Positions 46,864-56,101 of a DNA stretch of 64,000 nt are shown here, one piece after another. Origin of the DNA: Saprospiraceae bacterium (GTDB taxonomy: Bacteria; Bacteroidota; Bacteroidia; Chitinophagales; Saprospiraceae); NCBI GenBank assembly GCA_020629315.1, contig JAHDDO010000004.1, positions 110,383 through 174,382 on the forward strand, given 5' to 3'. Position 1 is the first letter of the stretch; the number at the start of each line of letters is the position of its first letter. A model generated the notes under the pieces. It was not told the origin of the DNA and searched no databases. It was given only the letters and a program-made list of their open reading frames with translations. The position numbers were made by a program, and so were the translations under genes.

Positions 46864-48668
46864 ATTTTTATTAGGTATCTAAGAATAAATTGCCGACCGG
46901 GTAATGGCCGTCGTTCAATAATTTCGTAATAGGCGTCAAAGATATTATTACATAACAGATTCCACTCATTTTCGATACCCATTATAGAATATTTGCCTGT
47001 AAGGCTGACATCCTGCACCCAATATTCAGAAATGTTTGCATTAATACCCCTAGAGGAGGAAGACCATTGTCCATCCCAACGAATTTCAAAATGGCTGAAG
47101 CTATAAGCTAGGGTATGCTGCAATTGATGCAGGGGCATGTACCACTGTTGATCACCTGCAGATATTTTTGGAAAATTCAAATCCTCTAAAAATATGGATC
47201 GATTAAAATCATAGCTAAGCCTTATCTCAAGACTCGAACCTATGTAGCGAGTTGTGAGATTAGCCCCCGTACTATGGACACTTTCAATATTATATGCCTC
47301 CCAGAAAGAAGTGTTATCACCAAAACTCCATAAGATTTGATTGTCTATCTTTTTATGATATGCACGACTACTAATGACTATGTTTGGCTGGGGGGTCCAA
47401 TGTCCTTCTAGTATAGCTTCCCATCCTATTTCAGGTGAAAGTGATTCCTGACCACCTGGCCTCCAATACAGTTCGTTCAGTGATGGCCATCGGACTCTTC
47501 TACCTACTATTAAACTGAGGTTCAAGCTTGGAGACGTTATATAACTCAAGGTGCTTTGACCACCAGGTAAAAACTGTTCGAAATCTCGGGCTTTTACATA
47601 CAATTGATGGCTCCAAGAAAGCGAAGAACTATTTATTTTAAAAAAACCAGAGACCTCCGTTCTATTTTCATTTACTACAGTTTCATAACTGTTGATGTCG
47701 GCTCGTAAGTGGCTAGATCTATAAGCTAAAAACCATTCTTTTTTTTCCGTACTTTTTTTTACTTTTCCTTGAAGAGTGCCTTGATCAAACTCGGATAAAA
47801 TAGCTGCTGAGCTCAAGGAAGCTGTATAGAGAATTCTATCCTTGCTGAAACTTATACTATGTTCATTTTGGAAACTGTTATTTTGATTGTTCCAAGTTAA
47901 ATGACCTCTAGCAATATGGTCTTTTTGAGAAGCCGTGCTTTCATTTTGCACGATTGTAGGTGGTAATTGCCTATCGTGACTTTGGAGCCAAACTGAACTT
48001 TTAAACGTATTGGAAGGATTCAAATGGTATCGTGCTTGGAAAACACCCGCTGTTCGTTTACTGGCCGCATTGGTATTTGTACGACGAACATCCGTATTAG
48101 GTATAGTATACTCAAAATCATTGTCGGTACTTTCTGAAAGAATGCGATGTTTAAACGCCCATTTATTTGAAACATAGCTATGCCCCAATCCAATACTTCT
48201 ATGGCCAAAGCTTCCTTTCTCGATTACAGTCCATAACGAAGGATCGCCAACTGTAAAGTCACTAGATACATGTAACTGGCCACCTATTTGGGTATTCGTT
48301 GTTTTTTCAGGACTATGGCTTATAGATAATTGGTCTATCAGGAAGGGATGAAGCTGACTAAGATCAAGTTGACCAACCATAAAATTATTGATAGGGACTC
48401 CATTCCAAAATGATGAAACTTGATTGGGGGTCGAACCATTTATACTAATGCTGGCTAGGGTATTGGTGCCATACTGTCGTAATTGTACACCTGGCAAAGA
48501 TTCAAGATTTTCGAATACTTCGTGCTCAGCCCCGAGGTTTAAAACCTTTTCAGTACTAGAAGCTTGTATAAAAATAGTATCACTCTCTACTTTTGCTGCA
48601 ATTTGGGCCTGCAGATAAATAGATGTAAGACTAAAGGAAATGCATAGTATATACTGAGTAATCTTCAC
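46860..48668 (-). CDS. TonB-dependent receptor, BtuB-like size
   Basis: 602 aa from a GTG at 48668 (no ATG in reach) with signal peptide MKITQYILCISFSLTSIYLQ before AQ. The plug domain (~35-145) contains LESLPGVQLRQYGTNTLASI and the family motif GGQLHV; the barrel follows, with a plausible closing strand GRQFILRYLIKI. The early TonB box is not certain (DTIFIQA is a candidate). The length is close to BtuB and other small receptors and short of SusC-type. It imports a scarce ligand across the outer membrane using TonB/ExbBD. Coupled to the DUF4465 gene. No cobalamin or other riboswitch is visible in the 39-bp gap upstream. Confidence 0.87.
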   Translation of the reverse strand: MKITQYILCISFSLTSIYLQAQIAAKVESDTIFIQASSTEKVLNLGAEHEVFENLESLPGVQLRQYGTNTLASISINGSTPNQVSSFWNGVPINNFMVGQLDLSQLHPFLIDQLSISHSPEKTTNTQIGGQLHVSSDFTVGDPSLWTVIEKGSFGHRSIGLGHSYVSNKWAFKHRILSESTDNDFEYTIPNTDVRRTNTNAASKRTAGVFQARYHLNPSNTFKSSVWLQSHDRQLPPTIVQNESTASQKDHIARGHLTWNNQNNSFQNEHSISFSKDRILYTASLSSAAILSEFDQGTLQGKVKKSTEKKEWFLAYRSSHLRADINSYETVVNENRTEVSGFFKINSSSLSWSHQLYVKARDFEQFLPGGQSTLSYITSPSLNLSLIVGRRVRWPSLNELYWRPGGQESLSPEIGWEAILEGHWTPQPNIVISSRAYHKKIDNQILWSFGDNTSFWEAYNIESVHSTGANLTTRYIGSSLEIRLSYDFNRSIFLEDLNFPKISAGDQQWYMPLHQLQHTLAYSFSHFEIRWDGQWSSSSRGINANISEYWVQDVSLTGKYSIMGIENEWNLLCNNIFDAYYEIIERRPLPGRQFILRYLIKI

Positions 48669-48707
48669 AAGTCTGCGAAGATAAATCGCTTATATTGAAT
48701 TAGTGAA

Positions 48708-49136
48708 TTAACTAAAGTTAAACACGTTTGAAGGTCGATACCTAATTTTATCACGCAACTGATCAATAGATGTCATAGTCCAATGGCTGTAGAAACTCGT
48801 TTCAGATTCTACGTGACAAAGAAGCCCTAAGGCTTTTTTATAAAAGCCTACCGCTAGTTCTTCATTGTTTCTTTCTTCTTCTAACACTCCAAGATCCATC
48901 AGGTATTGTGAGATTAACTTGATCTTTGCAATGGGTAGTGTGGAGACTTGGTGTACGAAAATGCCTGGTCTACTTCTTAAGATCCAATGGCGGCTCATTG
49001 TTGTTTGTGCAACAAGAAGTTCAAATACTATATCAATTTCCTTTTGAGTTTCAGGATTTGTATTTGATATACTAGCTATCGCTTGTTTGGTCCTATTAAT
49101 AGGTACAGAAATAGCATTATCAGTGTTAAAATGCAT
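48708..49136 (-). CDS. Hypothetical protein
   Basis: 142 aa, no signal peptide or membrane helix. It looks mostly helical; the middle segment IKLISQYLMDLGVLEEERNN and ELAVGFYKKALGLLCHV resembles one TPR-like helical hairpin, but a single repeat is weak evidence. No catalytic motif. It lies upstream of the TonB-dependent receptor (39 bp) and behind the terminator of the S46 peptidase gene, so it may head a transcript with the receptor and DUF4465 protein. A 16-bp palindrome lies in its leader. Confidence 0.65.
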   Translation of the reverse strand: MHFNTDNAISVPINRTKQAIASISNTNPETQKEIDIVFELLVAQTTMSRHWILRSRPGIFVHQVSTLPIAKIKLISQYLMDLGVLEEERNNEELAVGFYKKALGLLCHVESETSFYSHWTMTSIDQLRDKIRYRPSNVFNFS

Positions 49137-49158
49137 CTCAGGGTCGTTTCCTCTAAAA

Positions 49159-49174
49159 TAGGTATCAATACCTA
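49159..49174. promoter_or_regulatory. 16-bp perfect palindrome, possible operator
   Basis: TAGGTAT-CA-ATACCTA reads as an exact inverted repeat, 22 bases upstream of the ATG (49136, minus) of the 142-aa gene and ahead of the receptor genes. No known regulator site is matched. It could be a repressor site, or chance. Confidence 0.3.
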
Positions 49175-49206
49175 CATTTGCAAAATAAACCCCTATAAAA
49201 AATGTT

Positions 49207-49238
49207 AAAAAAGGGACATATGTTTTATATGCCCCTTT
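49207..49238 (-). terminator. Rho-independent terminator of the S46 peptidase gene
   Basis: AAAGGGACATAT (49210-49221) pairs with ATATGCCCCTTT (49227-49238) over a 5-base loop; the single mismatch becomes a G-U pair on the minus strand, where TTTTTT follows the stem. It lies 25 bases past the stop at 49263. Confidence 0.82.
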
Positions 49239-49262
49239 CTTTTCATTTTACGTTTATCAGGA

Positions 49263-51290
49263 TTACTGCATTAATTCAGCAATCAGCGCATCAGCTTTGT
49301 ATACATATTTAAGGGCGGCATAAATACCACCAGCGTGTACGGCTACGGATCGATTTTCCTTTTCATCAAAAATGAAATTACCAGGCAACGATTCAATGTT
49401 GCCATCAAAAATTAAACCTACCGCTTCTTTATTGGCATTTATAATGGCACTGCCTGAGTTGCCACCAATAATATCATTGGTACTTACAAAGTTCAATGGT
49501 GCCCTTAGTAACTCCATAGGCGGGTTTTGCCACTTCTCAGGTAAATCCCAAGGAAAGGTCTCCGCATGTGAGTAGTGACGATCATACAGACCAAAGTAGG
49601 TGGTCATGACAGGTGCTTCTGTACCATTGTATTCATATCCTTGTACTCGTCCGTCACTGATACGTAAAGTAAACGTTGCATCAGGTGGCAGATCTGTGCC
49701 AAATACACCAAAAGCTTGATTGGCCACATTCTGCTCTAACATTTTTATGTTATCCTTATTCGATTCATATTTTTCTACGGCTTCACTAAATCTGCTGCCC
49801 ACTACACTTGATGACTTGATTAAGGCATCATCTGATTTCATCAGGTTTTTGGATTTCGACAAACATTTTTCTCTTTTTGAATCATCAAATAATTCAGAAT
49901 TGAATACAGCATCAACATATTGTGGGATTGTCTTCCCATCCAACATATTATTTAATGTATTATCGCCTGGATATATGTCCGCTTTAATTTCTTCTAATAG
50001 CACCGTAAACAATTTACGCTCACGCGGATTGTCAACAGAGCCTAACATGTCTAAAAGTCCTGTTTTCATTTCAGACGTAACATCTTCTCCTGCATCCACA
50101 CTCATAGCATCTTTATATTGGCTCAATGCATGCATTAATTGAAGCATGCCTCCTCTGTAAGGTGATGGAGCTAAATGAGAAAAGGCCCAAGCATCTTTTT
50201 TTGCATTCCCAAATACAGACTCTAGATCATCCCAGTAAGATGTATTAGAGGCTTTAGAACGTATCTCTTTTTCCATGCTTCTTTTCTTACTCATAAGTCT
50301 TTCATCGTGGAGTCCTCCGATTATTCCATTGTATGCCTTGATTGAATTTGAAAAGTTGTTAATGTTACCTAATAACTCTTGTGCTTCTCTAACCATTGAC
50401 GGATCTGCGCTCATCACATCATACTCTTCTTGCATAAGATCTCTTCGATTGGTTAAGAATCGTAATAGTTGTTTATATCTATAATCACGATCAAATTCTA
50501 ATTGAGCAACTGTGCGATATCTTTCAGTTCTAGCTGGATTGCCAACTACAAATACTGGTGTTCCTTCAGCTATGCCATCAATATTGAATTTGTAATAATT
50601 CTCGCTTGAATTTACAGGCTGTCCATTTTCATAGGCTCTCCAAAATGTACAATCTAGATTATATCTTGGATACGTAAAATTATCAGGGTCTCCACCGTAA
50701 AACCCTAGGTCATTTTCTGGGATCATGACTAATCTGATATCATCATATCGCTTATATCCATAGATGGAATACTTACCACCTGAATAAAAAGTAACAGATC
50801 TAACAAAAAGATCTTCCCAACCCTTTTTAGTTTTATATTCCTCTACCATGGCAGCTAATGCTACGGATGGATCTTTTGCAGAAGAAACAGATTCTGTAAC
50901 GTCCACTACTTTTATAAGTTGGTCGACAAAAAGACCTTCTACTTTTCGCTCCTGTTCTTTGGTTGACGCGTAAAACCCATTCTCGTCAAAGTTTTCTGTT
51001 CCTTGTTGAACCGTTATTGATTCATCTCTTGAACAATGGTGATTAGTCATTATGAGACCATCAGGAGAGACAAATGAACCTGAGCACCAACTAGCAAATT
51101 TCAAAGCTGATTTTCGGACATCTTCAAACCATTCTTCATCTGGTGTAAATTCATAGTTTTCTTGAAACCATTCTGTTGGAGGATGTTCGAATGTCCACAT
51201 TTTTCCAAAATCAAAACGGCTATGCTCGTCTTGCCCTATAAGAATCATAGGTAAGGTGATAAAGAACAAGATGTAATTCAGTCTACTCAT
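49263..51290 (-). CDS. S46 family dipeptidyl-peptidase (DPP7-like specificity residue)
   Basis: 675 aa with signal peptide MSRLNYILFFITLPMILIGQ. It removes dipeptides from the N-terminus of peptides in the periplasm. The catalytic triad is His85 (TNHHC), Asp213 (YNLDCTF) and Ser612 (GGNSGSA). The S1 pocket residue 18 positions after the serine is Gly630 (IFDGN). In DPP11 this position is Arg and selects Asp/Glu; Gly is the DPP7 type, which prefers aliphatic or aromatic P1. The helical insertion (~280-530) typical of the family is present. It fits a life on protein digestion together with the C25 protease. It is 15 bases downstream of the dynamin-like gene. Confidence 0.92.
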   Translation of the reverse strand: MSRLNYILFFITLPMILIGQDEHSRFDFGKMWTFEHPPTEWFQENYEFTPDEEWFEDVRKSALKFASWCSGSFVSPDGLIMTNHHCSRDESITVQQGTENFDENGFYASTKEQERKVEGLFVDQLIKVVDVTESVSSAKDPSVALAAMVEEYKTKKGWEDLFVRSVTFYSGGKYSIYGYKRYDDIRLVMIPENDLGFYGGDPDNFTYPRYNLDCTFWRAYENGQPVNSSENYYKFNIDGIAEGTPVFVVGNPARTERYRTVAQLEFDRDYRYKQLLRFLTNRRDLMQEEYDVMSADPSMVREAQELLGNINNFSNSIKAYNGIIGGLHDERLMSKKRSMEKEIRSKASNTSYWDDLESVFGNAKKDAWAFSHLAPSPYRGGMLQLMHALSQYKDAMSVDAGEDVTSEMKTGLLDMLGSVDNPRERKLFTVLLEEIKADIYPGDNTLNNMLDGKTIPQYVDAVFNSELFDDSKREKCLSKSKNLMKSDDALIKSSSVVGSRFSEAVEKYESNKDNIKMLEQNVANQAFGVFGTDLPPDATFTLRISDGRVQGYEYNGTEAPVMTTYFGLYDRHYSHAETFPWDLPEKWQNPPMELLRAPLNFVSTNDIIGGNSGSAIINANKEAVGLIFDGNIESLPGNFIFDEKENRSVAVHAGGIYAALKYVYKADALIAELMQ

Positions 51291-51305
51291 TATGCATTTT
51301 TTTAT

Positions 51306-53036
51306 TTAACGTAATTCCAATTCTTTCTTTACTTGAACTTCTATATTCTTGATCTCTGATGTTAGAACGTGTTGTTCGTTTTCGATCCAGTCAATAGTTT
51401 TTTGTTCATCTTCTAGAAGCATATCAAAATCATGGAAGTTTTGATCAATTTTGAATTTTATATTCTTAGTATAATCAACAAGCTTTTCAGTGACTTCTTC
51501 TTCTATTTTTTGCCGTCCTTTATCTACCTCTTCTTCAAATTGGCTAAGTATTTTTCGCTTTCGACTGCCTACTGTAATCCCGGCAAAAATAAGCCCTAAT
51601 GCAGTCATAATGCCACCTGTAATATCTAAAAGGGCAGTATTGGTTACAGCAGTCAAAATAATACCTACGATAGCTGCCGTACTTCCTTTGGCAATATTGG
51701 GCAATAGTTTCTTTCCTTCACTTTGCATGCCTTCTGCATAAAAATTCTCATTGTTTTTCATGAAGTCCGTAAAGGCTTGTTGAAGATCCCTCAGAATATT
51801 CGCTCTACGTTCTGCTATATTGGCAAAAATATCGTGATTGTCTTTCAGAACCGTTTCGCTGGTTTTTATTTTAGCATCCACAAGTTTGGCCATATCCTGA
51901 ATATCTTCAGCGATATCTATAACTCCATTTTGTAACTTGTCCCGCAAGGCTCCATTCAGCTCTAACTCCATACTTTTGAAGAGATCATCCAACCATTGTT
52001 TGACATTTTGAGTGCTACCAAATATGGATGAGAAACTCCTTTTCAAAACATTGACAAAACCAAAACCAGTCTCTAATTCTTTAAAATATTTAGCCGTGAT
52101 TTTATCATATTTTGATATCAAGTTTTCTACCAGAATAATGATATGATTTTTGGTCTTTTCTTCTTGTCCATCCAAGACCTCTTGTACTTCGCCTCTAAAC
52201 CGTTTATCTATTTCAAATTGTCGTTTTCTATCCTTAAGCCCGTCTTCAATTTTTAGGTTTATTGTTTGGGCGGTATTTAAATTACTAAGCAGTTTTTGAA
52301 AAGGCGCTTTACCTCCAGTAATGGATTCATTTATGTATTCATGAATAGAATCAAAACCACTATTCTCTTTCTTTTCTTGTTCCATTTTGGCGGAAACAGC
52401 AAATACAGGAACATTAACCATTCCTTTCTTTATACCATATTCCTTTACACCATTTACATTTATCGCCAGATCACTTTCATTCATCAAATCTTTCTGCTGT
52501 AAGACAAAGATTATTTTTTTACGCCACTCATCATTTATAAAGTCAAAGAACTTCCAAGCTGATTCTCGATACGGATTTTTACTTTCAAATACAAAAATGA
52601 TTAGGTCTGAAACCGGAACAAATTGTTCAGTTATTTCTTGATGGTACTCTATAATAGTATTGGTGCCAGGTGTGTCCACAATGGCAATATCTTTTAGGAT
52701 ATCAACAGGTTGTGTGATTCTTTTTAAGTGAGGTCCTATTTCTGTTATACTTTCCTGTGGACCATATACGATTTGTTGGATCGTATCTGTCATAGGGGAG
52801 GGAGCAACCTTGCAAATTTCTTTTTCGCTACCCAGTAAGGCATTAATAAAACTACTTTTTCCTGCTTTCACTTCACCCACAATTACAAACATGAATGGGT
52901 CATTAATGCGTGCGATCAAGTCTGCAACACGCTCTTGCATCTCAGAATGCCCAATTTTTACTGTAATGTGTTGTAATCGCTCAAGAGCCGAAAGAATGGA
53001 GGATTTATCTTCTTGGGTAAGATTGGTTTGTAACAT
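51306..53036 (-). CDS. Bacterial dynamin-like GTPase
   Basis: 576 aa. G1 loop GEVKAGKSSF (54-63), G2 around Thr83/Thr85 in MTDTIQQIVYG, G3 DTPG (121-124), and a divergent G4 QQKD (180-183). After the GTPase domain (~45-235) come long coiled helices, then two adjacent hydrophobic helices (~443-482: TAAIVGIILTAVTNTALLDI and GIMTALGLIFAGITVG) and a terminal coiled coil. This layout, GTPase plus stalk plus membrane hairpin, is that of bacterial dynamin-like proteins acting in membrane remodelling or stress. No second dynamin-like gene adjoins, unlike many DynA/B or LeoA pairs. It follows wbqC by 12 bases. Confidence 0.85.
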   Translation of the reverse strand: MLQTNLTQEDKSSILSALERLQHITVKIGHSEMQERVADLIARINDPFMFVIVGEVKAGKSSFINALLGSEKEICKVAPSPMTDTIQQIVYGPQESITEIGPHLKRITQPVDILKDIAIVDTPGTNTIIEYHQEITEQFVPVSDLIIFVFESKNPYRESAWKFFDFINDEWRKKIIFVLQQKDLMNESDLAINVNGVKEYGIKKGMVNVPVFAVSAKMEQEKKENSGFDSIHEYINESITGGKAPFQKLLSNLNTAQTINLKIEDGLKDRKRQFEIDKRFRGEVQEVLDGQEEKTKNHIIILVENLISKYDKITAKYFKELETGFGFVNVLKRSFSSIFGSTQNVKQWLDDLFKSMELELNGALRDKLQNGVIDIAEDIQDMAKLVDAKIKTSETVLKDNHDIFANIAERRANILRDLQQAFTDFMKNNENFYAEGMQSEGKKLLPNIAKGSTAAIVGIILTAVTNTALLDITGGIMTALGLIFAGITVGSRKRKILSQFEEEVDKGRQKIEEEVTEKLVDYTKNIKFKIDQNFHDFDMLLEDEQKTIDWIENEQHVLTSEIKNIEVQVKKELELR

Positions 53037-53048
53037 GTTCTTATCCGT

Positions 53049-53693
53049 CTATTGGATTTTATTTTGGACAAATGAGTCCAACAGTGTTTTTTTAAAGTAT
53101 TGTCTTAATTCTGGTCCTGTGTTAAATATCGCATCCAAAATACTAAGATTATTGGCGAAATCGAACTTGTGATCAAAAACCTGATTGTAGACCATAGATA
53201 CTTTAATAGCTTGATAAAAATCAACCTGCCTAAGATCTATAATTTGATCAGCACTTTTTTCAATTATAAGGGTATGATCAAAGAACCGACGCAATACGTA
53301 ACGATGTATATCTTCATTCAGTTCCCACAGTGTTTTCTTGGCTACGTATATAGATTCAATCTCTTGGATGTAAAAGTCAAAGTAAGGTGATTTCCCATAG
53401 CAAGCATGTAATGCTTGGAGATGATGCTTAGTCCAAGGATCTTCATTGTACAATCTTACATCTTGAATACTTTGTTGATTATTCTTTCCTTTTGCAAGAG
53501 GAACACTCAAACGTTCTGGCCCATTTGGCCCAAGAACAATAGTGCGATTGCGACATGTTCTTTTCTGATAATTTTCTTGTGACTCAACTACGCAAGGATA
53601 AAAATAATTGAGTGCATAGTATAAGCAAGATCCCCAGTAGGCAGTGGGTAATCGAAAAATCCTATCTTGTCGATCTATTAAACTTGTTGACAT
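53049..53693 (-). CDS. WbqC family protein
   Basis: 214 aa. The conserved stretches of this family are present: PTAYWGSCLYYA near the N-terminus, RTIVLGPNGPERLSVPLAKG, then WTKHHLQALHACYGKSPYFD. WbqC proteins occur widely in Bacteroidota and near O-antigen clusters in other phyla; a role in glycan or sugar-nucleotide chemistry is suspected but not proven. The ATG at 53693 lies inside the 5' overlap with the divergent GT2 gene, whose longest frame begins at 53644. Confidence 0.85.
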   Translation of the reverse strand: MSTSLIDRQDRIFRLPTAYWGSCLYYALNYFYPCVVESQENYQKRTCRNRTIVLGPNGPERLSVPLAKGKNNQQSIQDVRLYNEDPWTKHHLQALHACYGKSPYFDFYIQEIESIYVAKKTLWELNEDIHRYVLRRFFDHTLIIEKSADQIIDLRQVDFYQAIKVSMVYNQVFDHKFDFANNLSILDAIFNTGPELRQYFKKTLLDSFVQNKIQ

Positions 53694-54957
53694 TTCGACC
53701 CTAAAAATAAAGAGAAAAGCAATAGATTCTTACTTCGATAGATATCCGTATCGAGGTCCAGTATTACAGTGGAATTCTGATACAGAGATGATTGTCGTAA
53801 TTCCCGTTTTCAATGAAGTTTTTGAGCTAACTGTAAACACCTTGCGTAGTTTAGAAATAGCGCATTCACATACCCCATTCCATGTAGTGACTTTATGGGT
53901 GATTAATGATTATGTAGGCAGTGATCCTAGTATAACGAAGAGAAATAAAAGCTTTATAAAAGCATTTGACGATGCAAAGCAAAAAGGACATTGGAAAATC
54001 GAGCATCATATAATGAATGTTAGTTTTCCAAGTTTTAAAAAGGGTGGAGTAGGTTTTGCTCGAAAGTTTGGAATGGATGCTGGTTTGTTTTACTTTAAGG
54101 AGATTGAGAAACCTAATGGTATACTCATATGCTTAGATGCAGATACTACAGTCTCGGAAAATTATTTTCTAAGCATACAAATGGCTTTTGCCTCTACCAA
54201 TAGACTAGCTGCAAGTATAGGCTTCGCTCACCCTTTAGATAGTCAAGCTATAATTGAATACGAATTGCACCTTCGCTATTTCATAAATATGCAACGCTTG
54301 GTTCACTTACCATTTGCCTTTCAAACAGTGGGTAGTGCGATGGCCCTTAGGTCTTTTGCCTATGCTAAAGAATTGGGAATGCCTACTCGACAAGCAGGGG
54401 AAGACTTTTATTTCTTACAGAAATTTATATCGAAGGGTCAGTTGTTTGATATTAACGAAGTATTAGCTATACCTTCTTCCAGGCAATCCGATAGAGTGCC
54501 TTTTGGTACAGGAAGGGCGGTGCTGAAATATGAAGAAAAACAAGAGTTATTAACTTACCATCCAGATTCTTTCTTAGAAATTAACCTGATTTGGGACTGT
54601 CTTTTGCACTACTGGAAAACACACGAATTTCTCCTTCGTGATGGCTATTTTAAGGCGTATTTATTGGATCAAAATGTATTGGAAATTCTTAATAAAAACT
54701 CAATTCAGGCTACCAGTGAGTTCAGCTTTATTAAACTATTTTTTAGCTGGTTCAATGCCTTTAAATTATTTAAATACCTCCATTTTGCCAGAGAGAAGGG
54801 TAGACTAGACATCCCTGTTTTAGAGGCTAGCAACACTTTGTTTGCAACACTGAAAAAATCAAAGAAAAGTACTTCCCAAGAAGCGCTTATCGAACTCCGA
54901 AGAATGGATGCCCAATCGTCCTACGTTCCGTTTGCTAATGTAAAGCAGGTCGAATAG
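53644..54957 (+). CDS. Family 2 glycosyltransferase
   Basis: Up to 437 aa. GT-A domain: MIVVIPVFNEVFELTVNTLR, then ILICLDADTT (DxD), GSAMALRSFAYAKELGM and RQAGEDFYFLQKF. The start is uncertain. The first in-frame ATG (53788) sits right on the first beta-strand, leaving off a conserved-looking lead (FDRYPYRGPVLQW); the only earlier standard codon is a GTG at 53644, which overlaps divergent wbqC by 50 bases. The C-terminal ~150 residues are polar and helical without membrane segments, so the enzyme is cytoplasmic or peripheral. Its 3' end overlaps convergent miaE by 23 bases. Confidence 0.82.
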   Translation: MGNRKILSCRSIKLVDISTLKIKRKAIDSYFDRYPYRGPVLQWNSDTEMIVVIPVFNEVFELTVNTLRSLEIAHSHTPFHVVTLWVINDYVGSDPSITKRNKSFIKAFDDAKQKGHWKIEHHIMNVSFPSFKKGGVGFARKFGMDAGLFYFKEIEKPNGILICLDADTTVSENYFLSIQMAFASTNRLAASIGFAHPLDSQAIIEYELHLRYFINMQRLVHLPFAFQTVGSAMALRSFAYAKELGMPTRQAGEDFYFLQKFISKGQLFDINEVLAIPSSRQSDRVPFGTGRAVLKYEEKQELLTYHPDSFLEINLIWDCLLHYWKTHEFLLRDGYFKAYLLDQNVLEILNKNSIQATSEFSFIKLFFSWFNAFKLFKYLHFAREKGRLDIPVLEASNTLFATLKKSKKSTSQEALIELRRMDAQSSYVPFANVKQVE

Positions 54958-55519
54958 GTAAAGCCTCTATTGCTTCAGCCTCTCGGTCTATCCACCAGGC
55001 TAAACGATCATAAACGGCATCTTTTTCAAAATAGTGTAAGGCCATTTTTACAAAGATATGTCCGTGTTTTGCTTCAGATACCCATAGCATTTTATAAAAC
55101 TTAGCCATTTCAGGATCGTCTTGAGCATCAGCCACCATTTTGAAACGCTCAGCTCCTCTCGTTTCTAATACTGAGGCGATTAATAATCGATCCATAAATC
55201 GTTCTTCTCGCCCAGAATGACATTGCTTTATTAAGCCCTTTACATACAAGTCTTCACCTATCGAATGTTGCAATGGAATACCTCTTGAAGCCATTAAGTT
55301 ATACACCATTTCAAAATGTTGTAACTCCTCAATTCCCGTTTCAATTAGTTCAGGAATTATTTCCTTTCTATCTGGGTATTTGGCAACAAAACTCATGGCC
55401 ATCGCTGATGCTTTTCGTTCACAATCTGCATGATCTTGCAAAAAGGATGGAAAATCAGCGAGCACAGTTTCTAGCCATTCTTGCTTGCTAGGTACGGCTA
55501 TATCTAAATTTAGTTTCAT
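54935..55519 (-). CDS. miaE: tRNA 2-methylthio-N6-isopentenyladenosine hydroxylase (MiaE-like)
   Basis: 194 aa ferritin-like di-iron protein. Carboxylate/His ligands occur in DHADCERKASAMAMSFV, then EELQHFEMVYNLM, ETRGAERFKMV and SEAKHGHIFVKMA, the MiaE arrangement. MiaE hydroxylates ms2i6A37 of tRNA using O2 and an electron donor. The ferredoxin gene five genes upstream in the same operon (57734) could be the donor; that is inference. Last gene of the operon; it converges with the GT2 gene. Confidence 0.88.
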   Translation of the reverse strand: MKLNLDIAVPSKQEWLETVLADFPSFLQDHADCERKASAMAMSFVAKYPDRKEIIPELIETGIEELQHFEMVYNLMASRGIPLQHSIGEDLYVKGLIKQCHSGREERFMDRLLIASVLETRGAERFKMVADAQDDPEMAKFYKMLWVSEAKHGHIFVKMALHYFEKDAVYDRLAWWIDREAEAIEALPIRPALH

Positions 55520-55525
55520 AGTAAT

Positions 55526-56101
55526 TTAGTCAATAAAGCGTTGTAAATGTGAGTATAAAGAAGCCGTAGGTAGACCCATAATATTGGTGTATGTACCTTT
55601 TATTTCTATAACTTTAGATAAACCAATCCAGTCTTGGATCCCATAAGACCCAGCCTTGTCCAAGGGTTTGAATGCATCTAAATACATTTGAATTTCGGTC
55701 GTTGCAATGGGTGAGAACTTGACTTCTGCAACTTCGTGAAAATGGATTGTTTTTTTAATGGTTCTCAGTGTTACACCGGTATCTACAAAATGGACTCGAC
55801 CACTCATTCTTTGGATATACTCAAACGCTTGTTCCATGTCACGAGGCTTGCCTAGAATTTCATCATCCAAGATCACTACGCTATCAGCTGTGATAAGGAT
55901 TTCACCTTCAGTTATTTGAATAGCTTCAGATTTTTTGTTCGCAAGATAACTGGCTACGTCAAAAGGATTCATCTTCGGATCATAGCTCTCGTCGGTATCC
56001 TCAGTGCGGATGCTATGTGCAATGCCCATTTGCGACAATAAGTATGTTCGTCGAGGCGACTTTGAACCCAATATAACTGAATAGATTTCGTCTATTTTCA
56101 T
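55526..56101 (-). CDS. maf: Maf family nucleotide pyrophosphatase
   Basis: 191 aa. It hydrolyses non-canonical or methylated nucleoside triphosphates such as dTTP, UTP or m5UTP. LGSKSPRRTYLLSQMGI is the signature substrate loop, ITADSVVILDDEILGKPRD holds the catalytic Asp, and DKAGSYGIQDWIG and GTYTNIMGLP are also conserved. The ATG at 56101 overlaps the stop of the upstream ubiA-like gene by 4 bases. Confidence 0.93.
   Translation of the reverse strand: MKIDEIYSVILGSKSPRRTYLLSQMGIAHSIRTEDTDESYDPKMNPFDVASYLANKKSEAIQITEGEILITADSVVILDDEILGKPRDMEQAFEYIQRMSGRVHFVDTGVTLRTIKKTIHFHEVAEVKFSPIATTEIQMYLDAFKPLDKAGSYGIQDWIGLSKVIEIKGTYTNIMGLPTASLYSHLQRFID

Noticed and set aside
48669-48707. Search for a cobalamin riboswitch before the TonB receptor
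   Set aside because: The gap is only 39 bp and shows no B12-box-like sequence.
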